A stretch of 58,045 nt of DNA from Sporosarcina koreensis (GCF_001531445.1 NZ_LQYA01000092.1:8098-66142); one strand, 5' to 3'; positions 16,577 to 26,198 are shown, numbered from the stretch's first letter. Notes: generated from the letters alone by a model not told the origin. A program made the numbers and translations.

Positions 16577-17488
16577 ATGTGGAAAATCTATGCACTCCTC
16601 ACCACAACCATGCTGCTCTGGGGACTCAACCTCCCCATGCTCAAATACATGCTCGAATACATGCATCCCGTCACCATGACAGCACTCCGCATATTTACAG
16701 CTAGCATCACCGTGTTCGCCATCCTCGGAGCATTCAAACTCCTTCGTCTCCCAACGAAAAAGGAATGGACATACATCATCGGCGGAGCCATACTCAACGT
16801 AGTTCTCCACCACTACTTCCTCAACATGGGCCTCTTCCGAACAACCGGCACCAACGCCAGCCTCATCCTCGGAACCGGCCCCGTCCTAACAGCAATATGC
16901 ACAGCACTCATCCTGCGCAACTACCCGACCAAAATCCAATGGATCGGCGCAGCAGTAGGCTTCATCGGCATCAGCTCCGTCGTCCTTGCTGCTGGCGAAG
17001 GATTCACCGGCCTCAAACTCGGAGACGCTTTCATCTTCATTTCGATCCTTGCACAAGTCCTTTCGTTTTTGGTAATCGCGAAGGCGGCAAGAACGCTCGA
17101 CCCAAGACTGCTCACCGCGTACATGCTCACGATTGGCAGCATCATCCTGTTCGTCATCAGCCTCATCCAAGAGCCCGGCGAACTCATCAAATTCACAACC
17201 GTGCCGCCAAGCTTCTGGGCAGTCTTCGCCGCAAGTGCCGTTTTCGGAACAGCCGTAGGGCATATGCTCTACAACTATTCAGTCGGACAAGTCGGCCCCG
17301 CCAAAGCCGCCATCTTCATGAACATGAACACACTTTTCGCCCTGACAGGCTCGGCCATCTTCCTAGGAGAAATCATCACAAGCCGTCACCTATTCGGCTT
17401 CATCCTCATCATAATTGGCGTCATCCTAGGCTCCGGCGCCGCCGAAGATCTATGGAAAAAACGAAAAACCAAACTCAAGCCGTCCTAA
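16577..17488 (+). CDS. EamA/DMT-family transporter
   Basis: A 303-residue membrane protein of the drug/metabolite transporter superfamily. It has ten predicted helices in two EamA repeats (~1-135 and ~150-295), each ending with the family-typical 'LGEIITSRHLFGFILIIIGV'-like stretch. The first helix contains the usual WGLNLPMLKYML motif. It probably exports or imports a small metabolite; substrates cannot be predicted from sequence. The start ATG 16577 has AAAGAAGGA about 8 bases upstream. It is a single gene with C-ending codons. A short inverted repeat AGCCGTC/GACGGCT overlaps the stop codon, without a T-tract. Confidence 0.88.
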   Translation: MWKIYALLTTTMLLWGLNLPMLKYMLEYMHPVTMTALRIFTASITVFAILGAFKLLRLPTKKEWTYIIGGAILNVVLHHYFLNMGLFRTTGTNASLILGTGPVLTAICTALILRNYPTKIQWIGAAVGFIGISSVVLAAGEGFTGLKLGDAFIFISILAQVLSFLVIAKAARTLDPRLLTAYMLTIGSIILFVISLIQEPGELIKFTTVPPSFWAVFAASAVFGTAVGHMLYNYSVGQVGPAKAAIFMNMNTLFALTGSAIFLGEIITSRHLFGFILIIIGVILGSGAAEDLWKKRKTKLKPS

Positions 17489-17509
17489 AGACGGCTCGAT
17501 CACTACATC

Positions 17510-17540
17510 ACGCATAACCCCCTCCAAATACGCATAAATC
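17510..17540 (+). repeat. Two ACGCATAA units, 20-bp spacing
   Basis: CAT of the word at 17513 and 17533. These are the last units before a ~7 kb block without any. Confidence 0.85.
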
Positions 17541-17655
17541 TGCCCAGCCTGGATGCGAACACGGACCTAACAAAATCAGGTCTCTCCAACACAATGAAGT
17601 TGCACTGGTTAAAAAGCGAAAAAATAAATTTTTCCTAAAAACAAAATGAGTTATC

Positions 17656-17688
17656 AACACCTTTTGGTTTGTTTACAAAAGGTGTTTT
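17656..17688 (+). terminator. Stem-loop terminator before the regulator gene
   Basis: AACACCTTTTG...CAAAAGGTGTT (11-bp stem) then TT. It insulates the following cluster from upstream transcription. Confidence 0.65.
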
Positions 17689-17726
17689 CGTGTTGAAAAG
17701 AATTTTCACAAATAAATTTTAATAGA

Positions 17727-17800
17727 TTGACAAATTGGAAGTGCCGAAGTAGTATAAAATAAATTAAATATATTTAAAAAAGTTATATATATTAAAAAAG
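17727..17800 (+). promoter_or_regulatory. Promoter and repeat operator of the hydantoinase-type cluster
   Basis: TTGACA (17727), 17 bases, TAGTAT (17750). Just downstream are two similar A/T-rich direct repeats, ATATATTTAAAAAAG (17768) and TATATATTAAAAAAG (17786), about 18 bases apart. They are placed where binding of the adjacent XRE regulator would block transcription. The operator role is inferred. Confidence 0.5.
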
Positions 17801-17811
17801 AGGGTGTCTAG

Positions 17812-18357
17812 ATGGAAGATATTCATGGAAAAATCCATAGATTGCGTAAGGAAAGGAACTTAACGTTAAAAGAGTTAAGTGAAAAGACAAACCTCTCAGC
17901 AGGTTTTCTTTCTTTAATAGAGCGTGGGTCCACGTCTTTGGCGATCACGTCTTTGAAAAAGATTGCCGATGCATTTGAGGTAGACATTACGTATTTTTTC
18001 GAGAGTCCAAAAATTGATCGCAAATTTCATATATCGAAAAATGAGCAAAAGAAGTTTTGGATTAACACGGTTGATAATGGGTTTATAAAATTGAGCGGAC
18101 AGTTTCAGAATCGAAGTATGGAGTCGTTAATCGTAACCTTGGGGCCCAATCAGCAAAAAGAATATGATGATTCGCATCCTGGGGAGGAGTTTTACTACGT
18201 ATTAAATGGAACGGTTCGTTTTACGATAGATAACGAAATATATGATGTTCGGCAGGGAGAGTCGATTCATTTCCCATCGCGATTGCCGCATGATTATGAA
18301 AATCCAACAGATGAAGAAGCAGTTCTGCTTTGTGTGATGACGCAGCTGTTATTTTAA
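17812..18357 (+). CDS. XRE-family regulator with cupin sensor domain
   Basis: A 181-residue transcription factor: helix-turn-helix of the XRE/HTH_3 type at residues ~6-62 (IHRLRKERNLTLKELSEKTN ... LSLIERG) and a cupin_2 fold at ~108-175 (HPGEEFYYVLNGTVRF...GESIHFPSRLPHDYEN). Such proteins commonly sense a small ligand in the cupin barrel and control adjacent metabolic genes. It is first in the cluster; the next start lies 21 bases after its stop. GAGGGTG precedes ATG 17812. The A/T direct repeats in its leader are candidate binding sites, which would make it autoregulatory. Composition is T/G-rich, unlike upstream genes. Confidence 0.88.
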   Translation: MEDIHGKIHRLRKERNLTLKELSEKTNLSAGFLSLIERGSTSLAITSLKKIADAFEVDITYFFESPKIDRKFHISKNEQKKFWINTVDNGFIKLSGQFQNRSMESLIVTLGPNQQKEYDDSHPGEEFYYVLNGTVRFTIDNEIYDVRQGESIHFPSRLPHDYENPTDEEAVLLCVMTQLLF

Positions 18358-18377
18358 GACAAGGGGAGGCAAGCGAA

Positions 18378-20423
18378 ATGAGAGTTGCAACAGATATCGG
18401 TGGAACATTTACGGATTTAGTGTATGTAGATGAAAAAGGGAATGTTCAAGTTGAAAAGAGTTCAACAACGCCACCGAACTTTGAAAAAGGAGTACTCGAA
18501 GTTATTCGGAAGAGCGGGATTAATGCTTCGGAAATAGAGGAATTCATCCATGGAAGTACGGTAGTCATTAATGCGATTACAGAACGAAAAGGCGTCAAGA
18601 CGGCATTGATCACGACAAAGGGCTTCCGCGATGTATTGGAGATTGCTAGAGGAAATCGACCGGATCTATTTAATGTTAGATATGAAAAGCCTACTCCTTT
18701 TGTGGAACGCTATTTGCGCAAAGAAGTGAACGAACGGTTGAATGCGAAGGGCGAAGTACTAGCCCCATTAAATACTGATGAGCTGCTTACAATTATTGAT
18801 GAATTGAAAAAGGAACAAGTCGAAGCGATTGCAATCGTCTATCTTCATTCCTATTTGAACCCAGATCATGAGCGGCGAACAAAGGAGTTCATTGAATCAC
18901 AATGGCCAGAAGTGTTTGTAAGCGCTTCATATGAGGTGACGAGGGAATGGCGGGAATATGAAAGAACGAGCAGCACCGTTTTGAATGCCTATGTAAAACC
19001 GATCGCTTCGACGTATATCAATAAATTAAACGATGAGTTGAAACAATTGGCTCCAAGCAGAAATTACATTATGCAGTCTAATGGAGGCACTACTACATTT
19101 GAGCATGCAAAGGAATTGCCGCTCTATATGTTAGAGTCCGGTCCGGTAGCGGGTGTATATGGTTCGGCAGTCCTTGGCAAAGAAATAGGTGAGCATAACA
19201 TTATTGCATTTGATATTGGTGGAACAACGGCAAAATGTTCGTTGATTGAAGAGGGCGAAATGAAAGTGTCCACAGATTACTATATCGAAAAGGATAGTAA
19301 ACGTGCTGGCTATCCAGTGAAAGTACCGGTCGTCGATATTGTGGAAATTGGCAACGGCGGCGGGTCGATTGCCTGGATTGATGAAGTCGGTTCGTTGAAG
19401 GTTGGACCTCAGTCCGCTGGTTCACAACCTGGGCCAATAGCATATGGACAAGGGGGTACAGAACCGACTACGACGGATGCCAATTTATTGACTGGTAGAC
19501 TGTCTCCGAAAAACTTTGATTATCCAGTCAATCTCAATGTTATTGAAAAGGTGATTAAAGAAAAGATCGGCAATCCCTACTCCTTGTCTGCAGTCGAAGC
19601 GGCCCTGGGCATCATTCGCATTGCCAATGCTAATATGCTAACTGCCTTGAAGTTAATTTCAATACGAAAAGGGCATGATCCTCGACGTTTCGCAATGGTC
19701 GCTTTCGGTGGAGGAGGTTCCATGCACGCTGCGGCTTTAGCTAAAGAATTGGGCGTGAATAAAGTAATCATACCCTTCGCATCTCCTGTATTTTCCGCTT
19801 GGGGCATGCTCATGACAGACTTACGGCAGGATTCCGTAGTTACATACAAAAGTATTCTATCGGAATTAGATTTTGAAGAGATCTCACAAGAATGGACTTC
19901 GATTGAAAACCGGTTGCTTGCTACTTTTGAAAGTGATGGGGTAGAGGAACCGATACTGTTTTTGCGATTTGTTGATATCCGGTATGTAGGGCAGGAGCAT
20001 ACAGTTAAAGTCTCCGTTCCGGAAGATGAGTGGAATGAACAGATTGTGGAAGAGGTAAAGGAGCGTTTCCATCAATTACATGAAAAGAACTATACCTTCC
20101 GTTTAGAGGATGCCCAATGTGAGATTGTCGGTTTGCATGTTACCGCATTAGGACAAGTGAAGAAACCAGAGTTAGCAAATGTGGAGAAACAAGGTACTCT
20201 AACTGATGCGATTAAGGAAATCCGACCTGTTTATTTTGAACAAATCGGTTGGATTGAAACACCGATTTATGATCGTGAATTGCTGCCGACTGAACAAGTG
20301 ATCAACGGGCCGCTAATCGTGGAGGAAAAAGCAGCTGTCACAATTATCGAGAAGGGCCAATCGCTGCACGCGGATGTTTACGGAAACTTAATCATTGATA
20401 CGGGGGTGCAAACAAATGCATGA
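18378..20423 (+). CDS. hyuA: Hydantoinase/oxoprolinase subunit A
   Basis: A 681-residue ATP-dependent amidohydrolase subunit with an actin/ASKHA-like nucleotide-binding core. The N-terminal Hydant_A_N domain begins TDIGGTFTDLVYVD (~4-17) with GSTVVINAITERKG at ~66-79. The central Hydantoinase_A domain has IAFDIGGTTAKCSLIEEG near 276. The family opens cyclic amides (hydantoins, 5-oxoproline, N-methylhydantoin) or carboxylates ketones with ATP. It overlaps subunit B by 8 bases. The NCS1 permease and DUF917 gene nearby favour a hydantoin- or pyrimidine-like ring compound. ATG 18378 follows GGGGAGG at a good distance; an upstream in-frame GTG inside the regulator gene was rejected. Confidence 0.9.
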   Translation: MRVATDIGGTFTDLVYVDEKGNVQVEKSSTTPPNFEKGVLEVIRKSGINASEIEEFIHGSTVVINAITERKGVKTALITTKGFRDVLEIARGNRPDLFNVRYEKPTPFVERYLRKEVNERLNAKGEVLAPLNTDELLTIIDELKKEQVEAIAIVYLHSYLNPDHERRTKEFIESQWPEVFVSASYEVTREWREYERTSSTVLNAYVKPIASTYINKLNDELKQLAPSRNYIMQSNGGTTTFEHAKELPLYMLESGPVAGVYGSAVLGKEIGEHNIIAFDIGGTTAKCSLIEEGEMKVSTDYYIEKDSKRAGYPVKVPVVDIVEIGNGGGSIAWIDEVGSLKVGPQSAGSQPGPIAYGQGGTEPTTTDANLLTGRLSPKNFDYPVNLNVIEKVIKEKIGNPYSLSAVEAALGIIRIANANMLTALKLISIRKGHDPRRFAMVAFGGGGSMHAAALAKELGVNKVIIPFASPVFSAWGMLMTDLRQDSVVTYKSILSELDFEEISQEWTSIENRLLATFESDGVEEPILFLRFVDIRYVGQEHTVKVSVPEDEWNEQIVEEVKERFHQLHEKNYTFRLEDAQCEIVGLHVTALGQVKKPELANVEKQGTLTDAIKEIRPVYFEQIGWIETPIYDRELLPTEQVINGPLIVEEKAAVTIIEKGQSLHADVYGNLIIDTGVQTNA

Positions 20424-22173
20424 ACGCATATCGCAAGATCCGTTCACACTTGAGATTGTTAAGGATACGTTACTGTCTATCGGAGATGAAATGTTCTATA
20501 CACTAGCCCGTACTTCCATGAGTCCGATCATTTATGAGGTACTGGATTTCGCTTGTGGGTTAACGGATAACAAAGGGCAACTTCTTACGCAAGGCAACGG
20601 AGTAGCCGGGTTTATCGGTACGTTAAGCTACATGGTAAAAGATGTGCTTTACAGGTATTTTGGAGAAGGCGATATTAATCCTGGTGATATTTTTATCATT
20701 AATGATCCATATGGTGGCGGAGGAACACATCTATCTGACGTCGGCCTTGTTATGCCGATCTTCCATGATCATGAATTAATCGGATTTTCGGCAAATAAAG
20801 CGCACTGGACCGAGGTTGGCGGGAAAGACATCGGTTCCTTTACAAATGATTCAACTGACATTTACCAGGAAGGTTTGCAGTTCCCGTGTATTAAAATAGT
20901 TGACGGCGGAAAAGAGAATAAGGCGCTTGTCGAAATGATCAAATCGAATGTTCGGTTCCCTGAATTATCAATAGGTGATATGCGGGCGCAAATCGCTGCA
21001 CTGAAAATCGGGGAAAAGCGTTTTAATGAACTATATGACAAGTATTCAAAAGAGACGGTTTCCGCTACAATCGAACTGCTATTAGATCAAGGTGAAAAAA
21101 TGGCAAGAAACTCAATATTGAACCTTCCAAATGGTGTCTATACGGCTACCAATTTTATTGATGGGGATGGCCTTGGCAATGGACCCTTCCCTATCCAGGT
21201 GAAAGTGACGATTACGGATGATCAATTCATATGCGATTTCCGTGGAAGCCACCCACAAGTACCTGGTCCGGTAAACGGTTCCTATACAACATTGGTGACG
21301 GATGTGAGAACGGTATTTTTGGCGATTACAAACCCTTCCCAAGATGTAAACGATGGTGTATTCCGCCCATTAGAAGTGATTGTGGACAAAGGCTCGATCT
21401 TTTCTGCTGAACGGCCAGCTCCAGTATCGAACTACTGGGAAAGCGGATCATCCGGTGGAGATTTAGTTTGGCAGGCGCTCGCTCCTATTTTGCCTACGCA
21501 GTTGACGGCAGGCCATTTCTTATCGGTTTGTTCTGTTACATTGGCCGGGAAACATCATGACACGGATGACGACTTCCTTATCGTAGAGCCTTCTGTTGGC
21601 GGATGGGGGGCAGGGAGTGGACAGGATGGAGCAAGGGGACAGTTTTGTATTGGGGACGGCGAGACATACAATATCCCGGTTGAAGTGGCAGAAGCGCGTT
21701 ATGGCGTGATGGTGGACTCTTACCGTCTTCGTTGTGATGGGAAAGGCGCCGGTGAATTTATCGGGGGATCGGGTGTCATTCGATCGTATCGGGCATTGAC
21801 GGATGCGCAAATGGCTACCGTCACTTATGGACGTCATCTCTATGCTCCATGGGGTGTTAATGGGGGAGAAGAAGGCTCGCCGAATGAGTTTTCGATCATA
21901 AAGAACGATGGGGAAATGGATGGTCCTTATGGAATGTATGCAAGATATCCTCTGAACGAGGGAGATATTATAGAACTACGAACAGGGACGGGCGGAGGTT
22001 ACGGTAGTCCGTTTAAAAGGGATGCGTCGAAAGTACAGCACGATGTGAAAAATGGTTACTTCTCCATTTTGGATGCTGAGGAGAAGTTTGGAGTCTTACT
22101 GAACCCGAAAACATTGGAATTGGTAGGTGAAACAAAAGAGAGATTGCAGGTTAGGGAGGCTGGGGAGCTATGA
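20416..22173 (+). CDS. hyuB: Hydantoinase/oxoprolinase subunit B
   Basis: A 585-residue Hydantoinase_B family subunit, partner of the preceding protein. Typical features are the start (DPFTLEIVKDTLLSIGDEMF), NDPYGGGGTHLSDVGLVMPIF near 105, AHWTEVGGKDIGS, and the C-terminal glycine-rich RTGTGGGYGSPFKRD. Coordinates assume ATG 20416, which lies 9 bases after GGGGGTG and overlaps the subunit A stop (ATGCATGA); an in-frame TTG at 20395 has no ribosome site. Its own stop overlaps the permease start by four bases, so hyuA, hyuB and the permease are translationally coupled. The chemistry needs both subunits. Confidence 0.9.
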   Translation: MHERISQDPFTLEIVKDTLLSIGDEMFYTLARTSMSPIIYEVLDFACGLTDNKGQLLTQGNGVAGFIGTLSYMVKDVLYRYFGEGDINPGDIFIINDPYGGGGTHLSDVGLVMPIFHDHELIGFSANKAHWTEVGGKDIGSFTNDSTDIYQEGLQFPCIKIVDGGKENKALVEMIKSNVRFPELSIGDMRAQIAALKIGEKRFNELYDKYSKETVSATIELLLDQGEKMARNSILNLPNGVYTATNFIDGDGLGNGPFPIQVKVTITDDQFICDFRGSHPQVPGPVNGSYTTLVTDVRTVFLAITNPSQDVNDGVFRPLEVIVDKGSIFSAERPAPVSNYWESGSSGGDLVWQALAPILPTQLTAGHFLSVCSVTLAGKHHDTDDDFLIVEPSVGGWGAGSGQDGARGQFCIGDGETYNIPVEVAEARYGVMVDSYRLRCDGKGAGEFIGGSGVIRSYRALTDAQMATVTYGRHLYAPWGVNGGEEGSPNEFSIIKNDGEMDGPYGMYARYPLNEGDIIELRTGTGGGYGSPFKRDASKVQHDVKNGYFSILDAEEKFGVLLNPKTLELVGETKERLQVREAGEL

Positions 22174-23489
22174 GTACCAAAGAAAAGAAGACTGGACAAA
22201 AGCAGTCTGATGAGGCATTGGTAGCGGTACCTTTGCAAGAAAGGCAACATTGGATCTTTCCTGCCATGATTTTTGGGGGATTGGAATTCTCCATCCCGGT
22301 CTTATTGACAGGTGCTGTGCTCGCTGTAAACTTCGGAATTTCCAAGGTCTTTTGGATTTTATTCATCTCTCTTTTCGTAATTCAGTGGATTGGAAATGCT
22401 GTGACTGGCTATATGGGGGCAAAGACGGGAATTGCTTCGTCTGTTCTTGCCCGAAGCAGTTTCGGCCATGTACAAGCTCGATGGATTATAGGCTTGATCA
22501 CGTTTTTCGTAGGTCTCGGTTGGTGGGCACTTCAAACCGCAGTAACAGGTGAAGCGATTGCAGCAATGTTCGGCATAGATTATAAGAACAACTTTGGAAT
22601 GCTTGCGCTCATTACGACAATATGTGGATTGTTATTTGCCCTACCGTCAATACTTGGCTATTCTTCGATGAAATGGACAGATATCGTTGCAGTTCCTGCG
22701 GGTTTATTGCTTGTTGCGACGGGCATTTATTTAGTAATGAAGAACGAGGGATGGTCATCCATCGCATCGTGGCAGCCGGAGCAGACGATAACTTTCATGG
22801 CGGGTATCAGTCTAGTATTAGGGATGAATGTGTCTCAATGGGTAGGTGTTCAGGATTACACGCGATACGCAAAGCCGAAGGTAAAGGATAATGTAATTAT
22901 TCCACTTGGCATTATTGGAGTCGGGTTTCCGTTATTTTTGGTAGGGGCTATCATGTCTGTCGGAACCGGAGAAGCTGATATTGTACAGATTATGATGAAT
23001 CTCAATTTTCCGGTTTGGGGATTCTTGATCCTTTGGTTGTCGACATGGACAAGCCAGATTGTCAACAGTTACAGTATGGGGCTTTCCATGGCTAACACAT
23101 TCAATATCAATTCAGGTAAAGGACGGGCAATTCTTACGCTGATTGGGACAATTATTGGAATCGGTTTAGCATTGGGTGGTGTATTGCAGTATTTCGAAGA
23201 TTTTCTTTACGTGTCGGGTATTATTTACGGTCCGATTGCCGGAGTGATGATTGCAGACTTTTTCTTCATCCGCAAACAAACATACACGGACAATCCAGGA
23301 TGGAACTGGATTGCTACAATTACAATGAGTATAGGCATTGCAATTGCTTACTGGTCCCAGTATGTCCATGAGTGGGGAATTCCCGCGGTTCAATCATTAT
23401 TCATTTCAATGATTTTATACTTAGTGGCAATGAACATAAAACGAAAAATAAAGCCGGATCAATTCACTGAGGTTAAATTAAAAGAATAA
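22170..23489 (+). CDS. NCS1-family nucleobase/hydantoin permease (CodB-like)
   Basis: A 439-residue transporter with ~12 helices. Family marks are the first-helix stretch WIFPAMIFGGLEFSIPVL, the TGYMGAKTGIASSVLARSSFG loop (~75-96) and WVGVQDYTRYAKPK near 228. NCS1 proteins import cytosine, allantoin, purines or hydantoins with sodium or protons. Coupling to hydantoinase subunits points to uptake of their cyclic substrate. ATGA overlap with hyuB. It is longer than E. coli CodB by a short N-terminal tail and is otherwise of normal length. Substrate is inferred from context only. Confidence 0.88.
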   Translation: MSTKEKKTGQKQSDEALVAVPLQERQHWIFPAMIFGGLEFSIPVLLTGAVLAVNFGISKVFWILFISLFVIQWIGNAVTGYMGAKTGIASSVLARSSFGHVQARWIIGLITFFVGLGWWALQTAVTGEAIAAMFGIDYKNNFGMLALITTICGLLFALPSILGYSSMKWTDIVAVPAGLLLVATGIYLVMKNEGWSSIASWQPEQTITFMAGISLVLGMNVSQWVGVQDYTRYAKPKVKDNVIIPLGIIGVGFPLFLVGAIMSVGTGEADIVQIMMNLNFPVWGFLILWLSTWTSQIVNSYSMGLSMANTFNINSGKGRAILTLIGTIIGIGLALGGVLQYFEDFLYVSGIIYGPIAGVMIADFFFIRKQTYTDNPGWNWIATITMSIGIAIAYWSQYVHEWGIPAVQSLFISMILYLVAMNIKRKIKPDQFTEVKLKE

Positions 23490-23541
23490 TTTGTGTGAAG
23501 TGACAGAAGTAACCTAATAGAATTAAAGGTGGTAGTACTTT

Positions 23542-24633
23542 GTGAGAGAGATTAGTTTGCAAGAAGCGGAAGACATTCTTTATGGTGCCTGTATATTGGG
23601 AGCCGGAGGAGGGGGGAGTTTAGAAGAAGGTTTGAAGCTCGTCCGGAATATTTATGAGCGCGGCCAATCAATCCGAATTGTTACTGTTGATGAAATCAAA
23701 GATGATTGGCTTATAGTCTCCCCATATTATGTCGGGTCTGTTGCTCCACCGAGCGAAGAAGTAATGGATAAACTCCGTGGACTAAAAGAGTTGCCCGGAA
23801 ACCCTTCCGTTTTTGCAGCCGAAGCATTACAAAATCACCTTGGTAAAGATGTGGATGCTATCTGTGCGACGGAACTCGGTGGAAATACGGCATGGGCAAT
23901 GGATGTAGCTGCAACTATGCAACTTCCTTTAGTGGATGGGGACCCTGCAGGGCGGGCTGTCCCTGATTTAGCACACACAACATTTAATGTGCATGGAGCT
24001 TCCATAACTCCTTTTGCGCTGGCGAGTCGATATGGCGATCATATAATTGTAGAATCTGTTGTCAATCATGATCGTGCCGACCAAATAGCGCGCTCCTTTG
24101 CAATGATTTCAGGAAACATTGCAGGAATATGTGATCACCCACTCGATGGAAAAAGGTTTAGAGAATATATCATTCCAGATACATTATCCCGAGCAGGAAG
24201 CATCGGATATGCTAGAAGAGTTGGACAACAAAACGACCCCATTACCTCGATTTTAAAAGAGGCAGATGCAAGGCTGCTTACTAACGGGGTTATCATTGAC
24301 TCTGAATGGCATGATGCGAATGGGTTTATTGAGGGAACAATCCTCATAAAGGATAGTCAAACTCAAGAAACTTGGACTATTTGGTTTAGAAATGAAAATA
24401 TGATTGCTAGAAAGGGAGATGAGCTCATTTCAATCATCCCTACCATTATATCAATCTTAGATTGTGAGAATGGCGAGCCAATACTAAACCCGCAATGCCA
24501 AACTGGAATGAAGGTTGCTGTCATCGCCTTTCCGTCTCCAGAGATTTGGACGACAAAAGAGGGATTGGCTATCTTCGGACCGACGTATATTGGGATGGAT
24601 GATCAGGATTATGGGAGAACATTGAAAAAGTAA
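23542..24633 (+). CDS. DUF917 / S-methyl-thiohydantoin desulfurase-type protein
   Basis: A 363-residue protein of the DUF917 family. It opens LQEAEDILYGACILGAGGGG, has ATELGGNTAWAMDVAATMQLPLVDGDPAGRAVPDL at ~112-147 (cofactor- or metal-site-like) and ends in a conserved beta-rich domain. Members are found next to HyuA/HyuB genes, and some are annotated S-methyl thiohydantoin desulfurase domains. The reaction here is not established. It is last in the cluster, 52 bases after the permease. The GTG start is preceded by AAAGGTGG. A weak G/C stem-loop (GCCGCTC...GAGCGGT) follows at ~24648-24666. Confidence 0.85.
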   Translation: MREISLQEAEDILYGACILGAGGGGSLEEGLKLVRNIYERGQSIRIVTVDEIKDDWLIVSPYYVGSVAPPSEEVMDKLRGLKELPGNPSVFAAEALQNHLGKDVDAICATELGGNTAWAMDVAATMQLPLVDGDPAGRAVPDLAHTTFNVHGASITPFALASRYGDHIIVESVVNHDRADQIARSFAMISGNIAGICDHPLDGKRFREYIIPDTLSRAGSIGYARRVGQQNDPITSILKEADARLLTNGVIIDSEWHDANGFIEGTILIKDSQTQETWTIWFRNENMIARKGDELISIIPTIISILDCENGEPILNPQCQTGMKVAVIAFPSPEIWTTKEGLAIFGPTYIGMDDQDYGRTLKK

Positions 24634-24805
24634 GAAGAAAAAGCCGCTCTCGAAATTGGGAGCGGTTGTACGTTTTGGAAGGCTTTCTAAAAACTCTAAA
24701 TCTCAGAACTCCCGCATAACTCCCCAAAAATATAAATAACACCACCATTTCCCTCCGTTCTCTATCAAAAAAACAGTATAATCATAGAAAAGGAGGCAAA
24801 CATCT

Positions 24806-25888
24806 ATGAAACTACGAATGCAAACCGCACTTCTAACTACCGCACTGTTGCTCACACCCGCAATCCAACCAGCACAAGCGGCATCCTTCACGGACGTCCC
24901 GAAATCCCACTGGGCATACGAGCCGATCGACGCAATCTCAGATCTTGGCATCATCAACGGCTACCCGGACGGCACATACAAACTCAACCAACCCGTAACG
25001 CGCGCCCAAGCCGCTAAAATCGTCGCACTCGCAACAAAAACGAAGCCAACACAAAACTTCACGCCGGACTTCAATGACGTCACCCCGGCACACGGCGCAT
25101 ACGACCATATCCGCGCACTCACCGAACGCGGCATCTTCAACAACGGCGAATCCTTCAACCCGAACGCATCACTCACACGCGGGCAAATGGCCAAAATCAT
25201 CACACTCGCCTACAATATCACAGTAGACGACAACGACCTGGTCACCTTCAGCGACGTCCGTAAAATAAACGGCTACCATAGCTACATTACAACCATCGCT
25301 GAACTCGGCATTACAACAACCGAACAAGGCGGGGAATTCAAGCCGAACGATCCCGTATCACGCGCACACATGGCTGCCTTCATCCAGCGAGCCATCGAAT
25401 TCGACGCGAAACGCAAATCCGGCGAAATCTACTATGACCAAGCCCAACAAAAATACGTCGAAAAAGTCTACTCCATCCCTGAGCCGCCCCCAAGCCAAAT
25501 GGACGACGCGCAAGCAGCACAAACCATCAATCTAGTAAACAATGAACGCCAACAACAAAATCTGGCAGCACTCAAACAAGACAAAGCACTCTCGGCCATC
25601 GCCCAAGCCAAAGCCGAAGACATGGCGCAGAAAAACTACTTCGCCCACAACTCGCCAACCTACGGCTCCGTCGGCAACATGCTCGACCACTTCAAATACG
25701 ACTGGACAGCCTACGGCGAAAACATCGCCAAAGGCTACACAACCGCCAAAACCGTCGTCCAAGGCTGGATGGACTCACCCGGCCACCGCGCCAACATTCT
25801 CCAGTCCCGCTTCACCAACATCGGCATCGGCTATGCCACCGACCAAAACGGCACAACCTACTGGGTCCACATATTCGCAACAAAATAA
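24806..25888 (+). CDS. Secreted SLH-anchored CAP (SCP/PR-1) domain protein
   Basis: A 360-residue surface protein: signal peptide to ~residue 26 (cleavage near AQA), then three SLH domains (~27-70, ~90-135, ~148-195; e.g. FTDVPKSHWAYEPIDAISDL, GYPDGTYKLNQPVTRAQ). After a short proline-containing linker comes a CAP domain (~235-360) with LVNNERQQQNL, HNSPTYGS, YGENIAKGY, WMDSPGHRANIL and YWVHIF. The SLH part should bind the pyruvylated secondary wall polymer whose genes lie at 40.8-42.8 kb. The CAP role is unknown in bacteria, possibly wall- or sporulation-related. ATG has AAAGGAGG upstream. Codons are strongly C-ending, unlike the blocks on either side. Confidence 0.92.
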   Translation: MKLRMQTALLTTALLLTPAIQPAQAASFTDVPKSHWAYEPIDAISDLGIINGYPDGTYKLNQPVTRAQAAKIVALATKTKPTQNFTPDFNDVTPAHGAYDHIRALTERGIFNNGESFNPNASLTRGQMAKIITLAYNITVDDNDLVTFSDVRKINGYHSYITTIAELGITTTEQGGEFKPNDPVSRAHMAAFIQRAIEFDAKRKSGEIYYDQAQQKYVEKVYSIPEPPPSQMDDAQAAQTINLVNNERQQQNLAALKQDKALSAIAQAKAEDMAQKNYFAHNSPTYGSVGNMLDHFKYDWTAYGENIAKGYTTAKTVVQGWMDSPGHRANILQSRFTNIGIGYATDQNGTTYWVHIFATK

Positions 25889-25896
25889 GACAGGGG

Positions 25897-25920
25897 GAGG
25901 GGAACCCAACCCCTCTTTCT
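25897..25920 (+). terminator. Possible terminator of the SLH-CAP gene
   Basis: GAGGGG-AACCCAA-CCCCTC followed by TTTCT, eight bases after the stop codon. The stem is short but G/C rich. Confidence 0.5.
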
Positions 25921-25922
25921 CT

Positions 25923-26108
25923 CAATCGCGCCTCACCAATCCCCAACCAATCAGAAATCTCCGCATCCATCTCCCAAAAACGCATAAAATCCAAAATCAA
26001 CGCATAAATCCCTCAAACGACGCATAACCGCCCCTAAAAGTCCATAACGCCTCCAAACAACGCATAAACCCGCCCAGATACGCATAAATCCCAAACCTCA
26101 TGCATAAC
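25923..26108 (+). repeat. Repeat module: CAATCGCGCCTCACCA lead-in and ACGCATAA array, 8 units
   Basis: The 16-base lead-in CAATCGCGCCTCACCA (25923-25938) is repeated exactly at 26935-26950 before another array. Word CAT at 25964 (degenerate), 25983, 26003, 26023, 26043 (AGTCCATAAC form), 26063, 26083 and 26103 (TGCATAACGCC, terminal form). The period is 20 after the first 19-base step. Confidence 0.9.
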
Positions 26109-26120
26109 GCCTCATACTAC

Positions 26121-26198
26121 CCCCTAATTTGTCAAAAGCATTCAGCGCGAATAGGGGAAGATTGAATCTCGACTGTTTTCCCGCGTCCAGGCTCCATC
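26121..26198 (+). repeat. Core repeat copy 7, best-preserved ends
   Basis: Left end CCCCTAATTTGTCAAAAGCA, right end ATTCAGCGCGAATAGGGG. The terminal CCCCTA and TAGGGG are exact complements. It continues with AAGATTGAATCTCGACTGT, TTTCCCGCGTCCA and CTCCAT into a 21-base-period array, the full module form. Confidence 0.88.
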
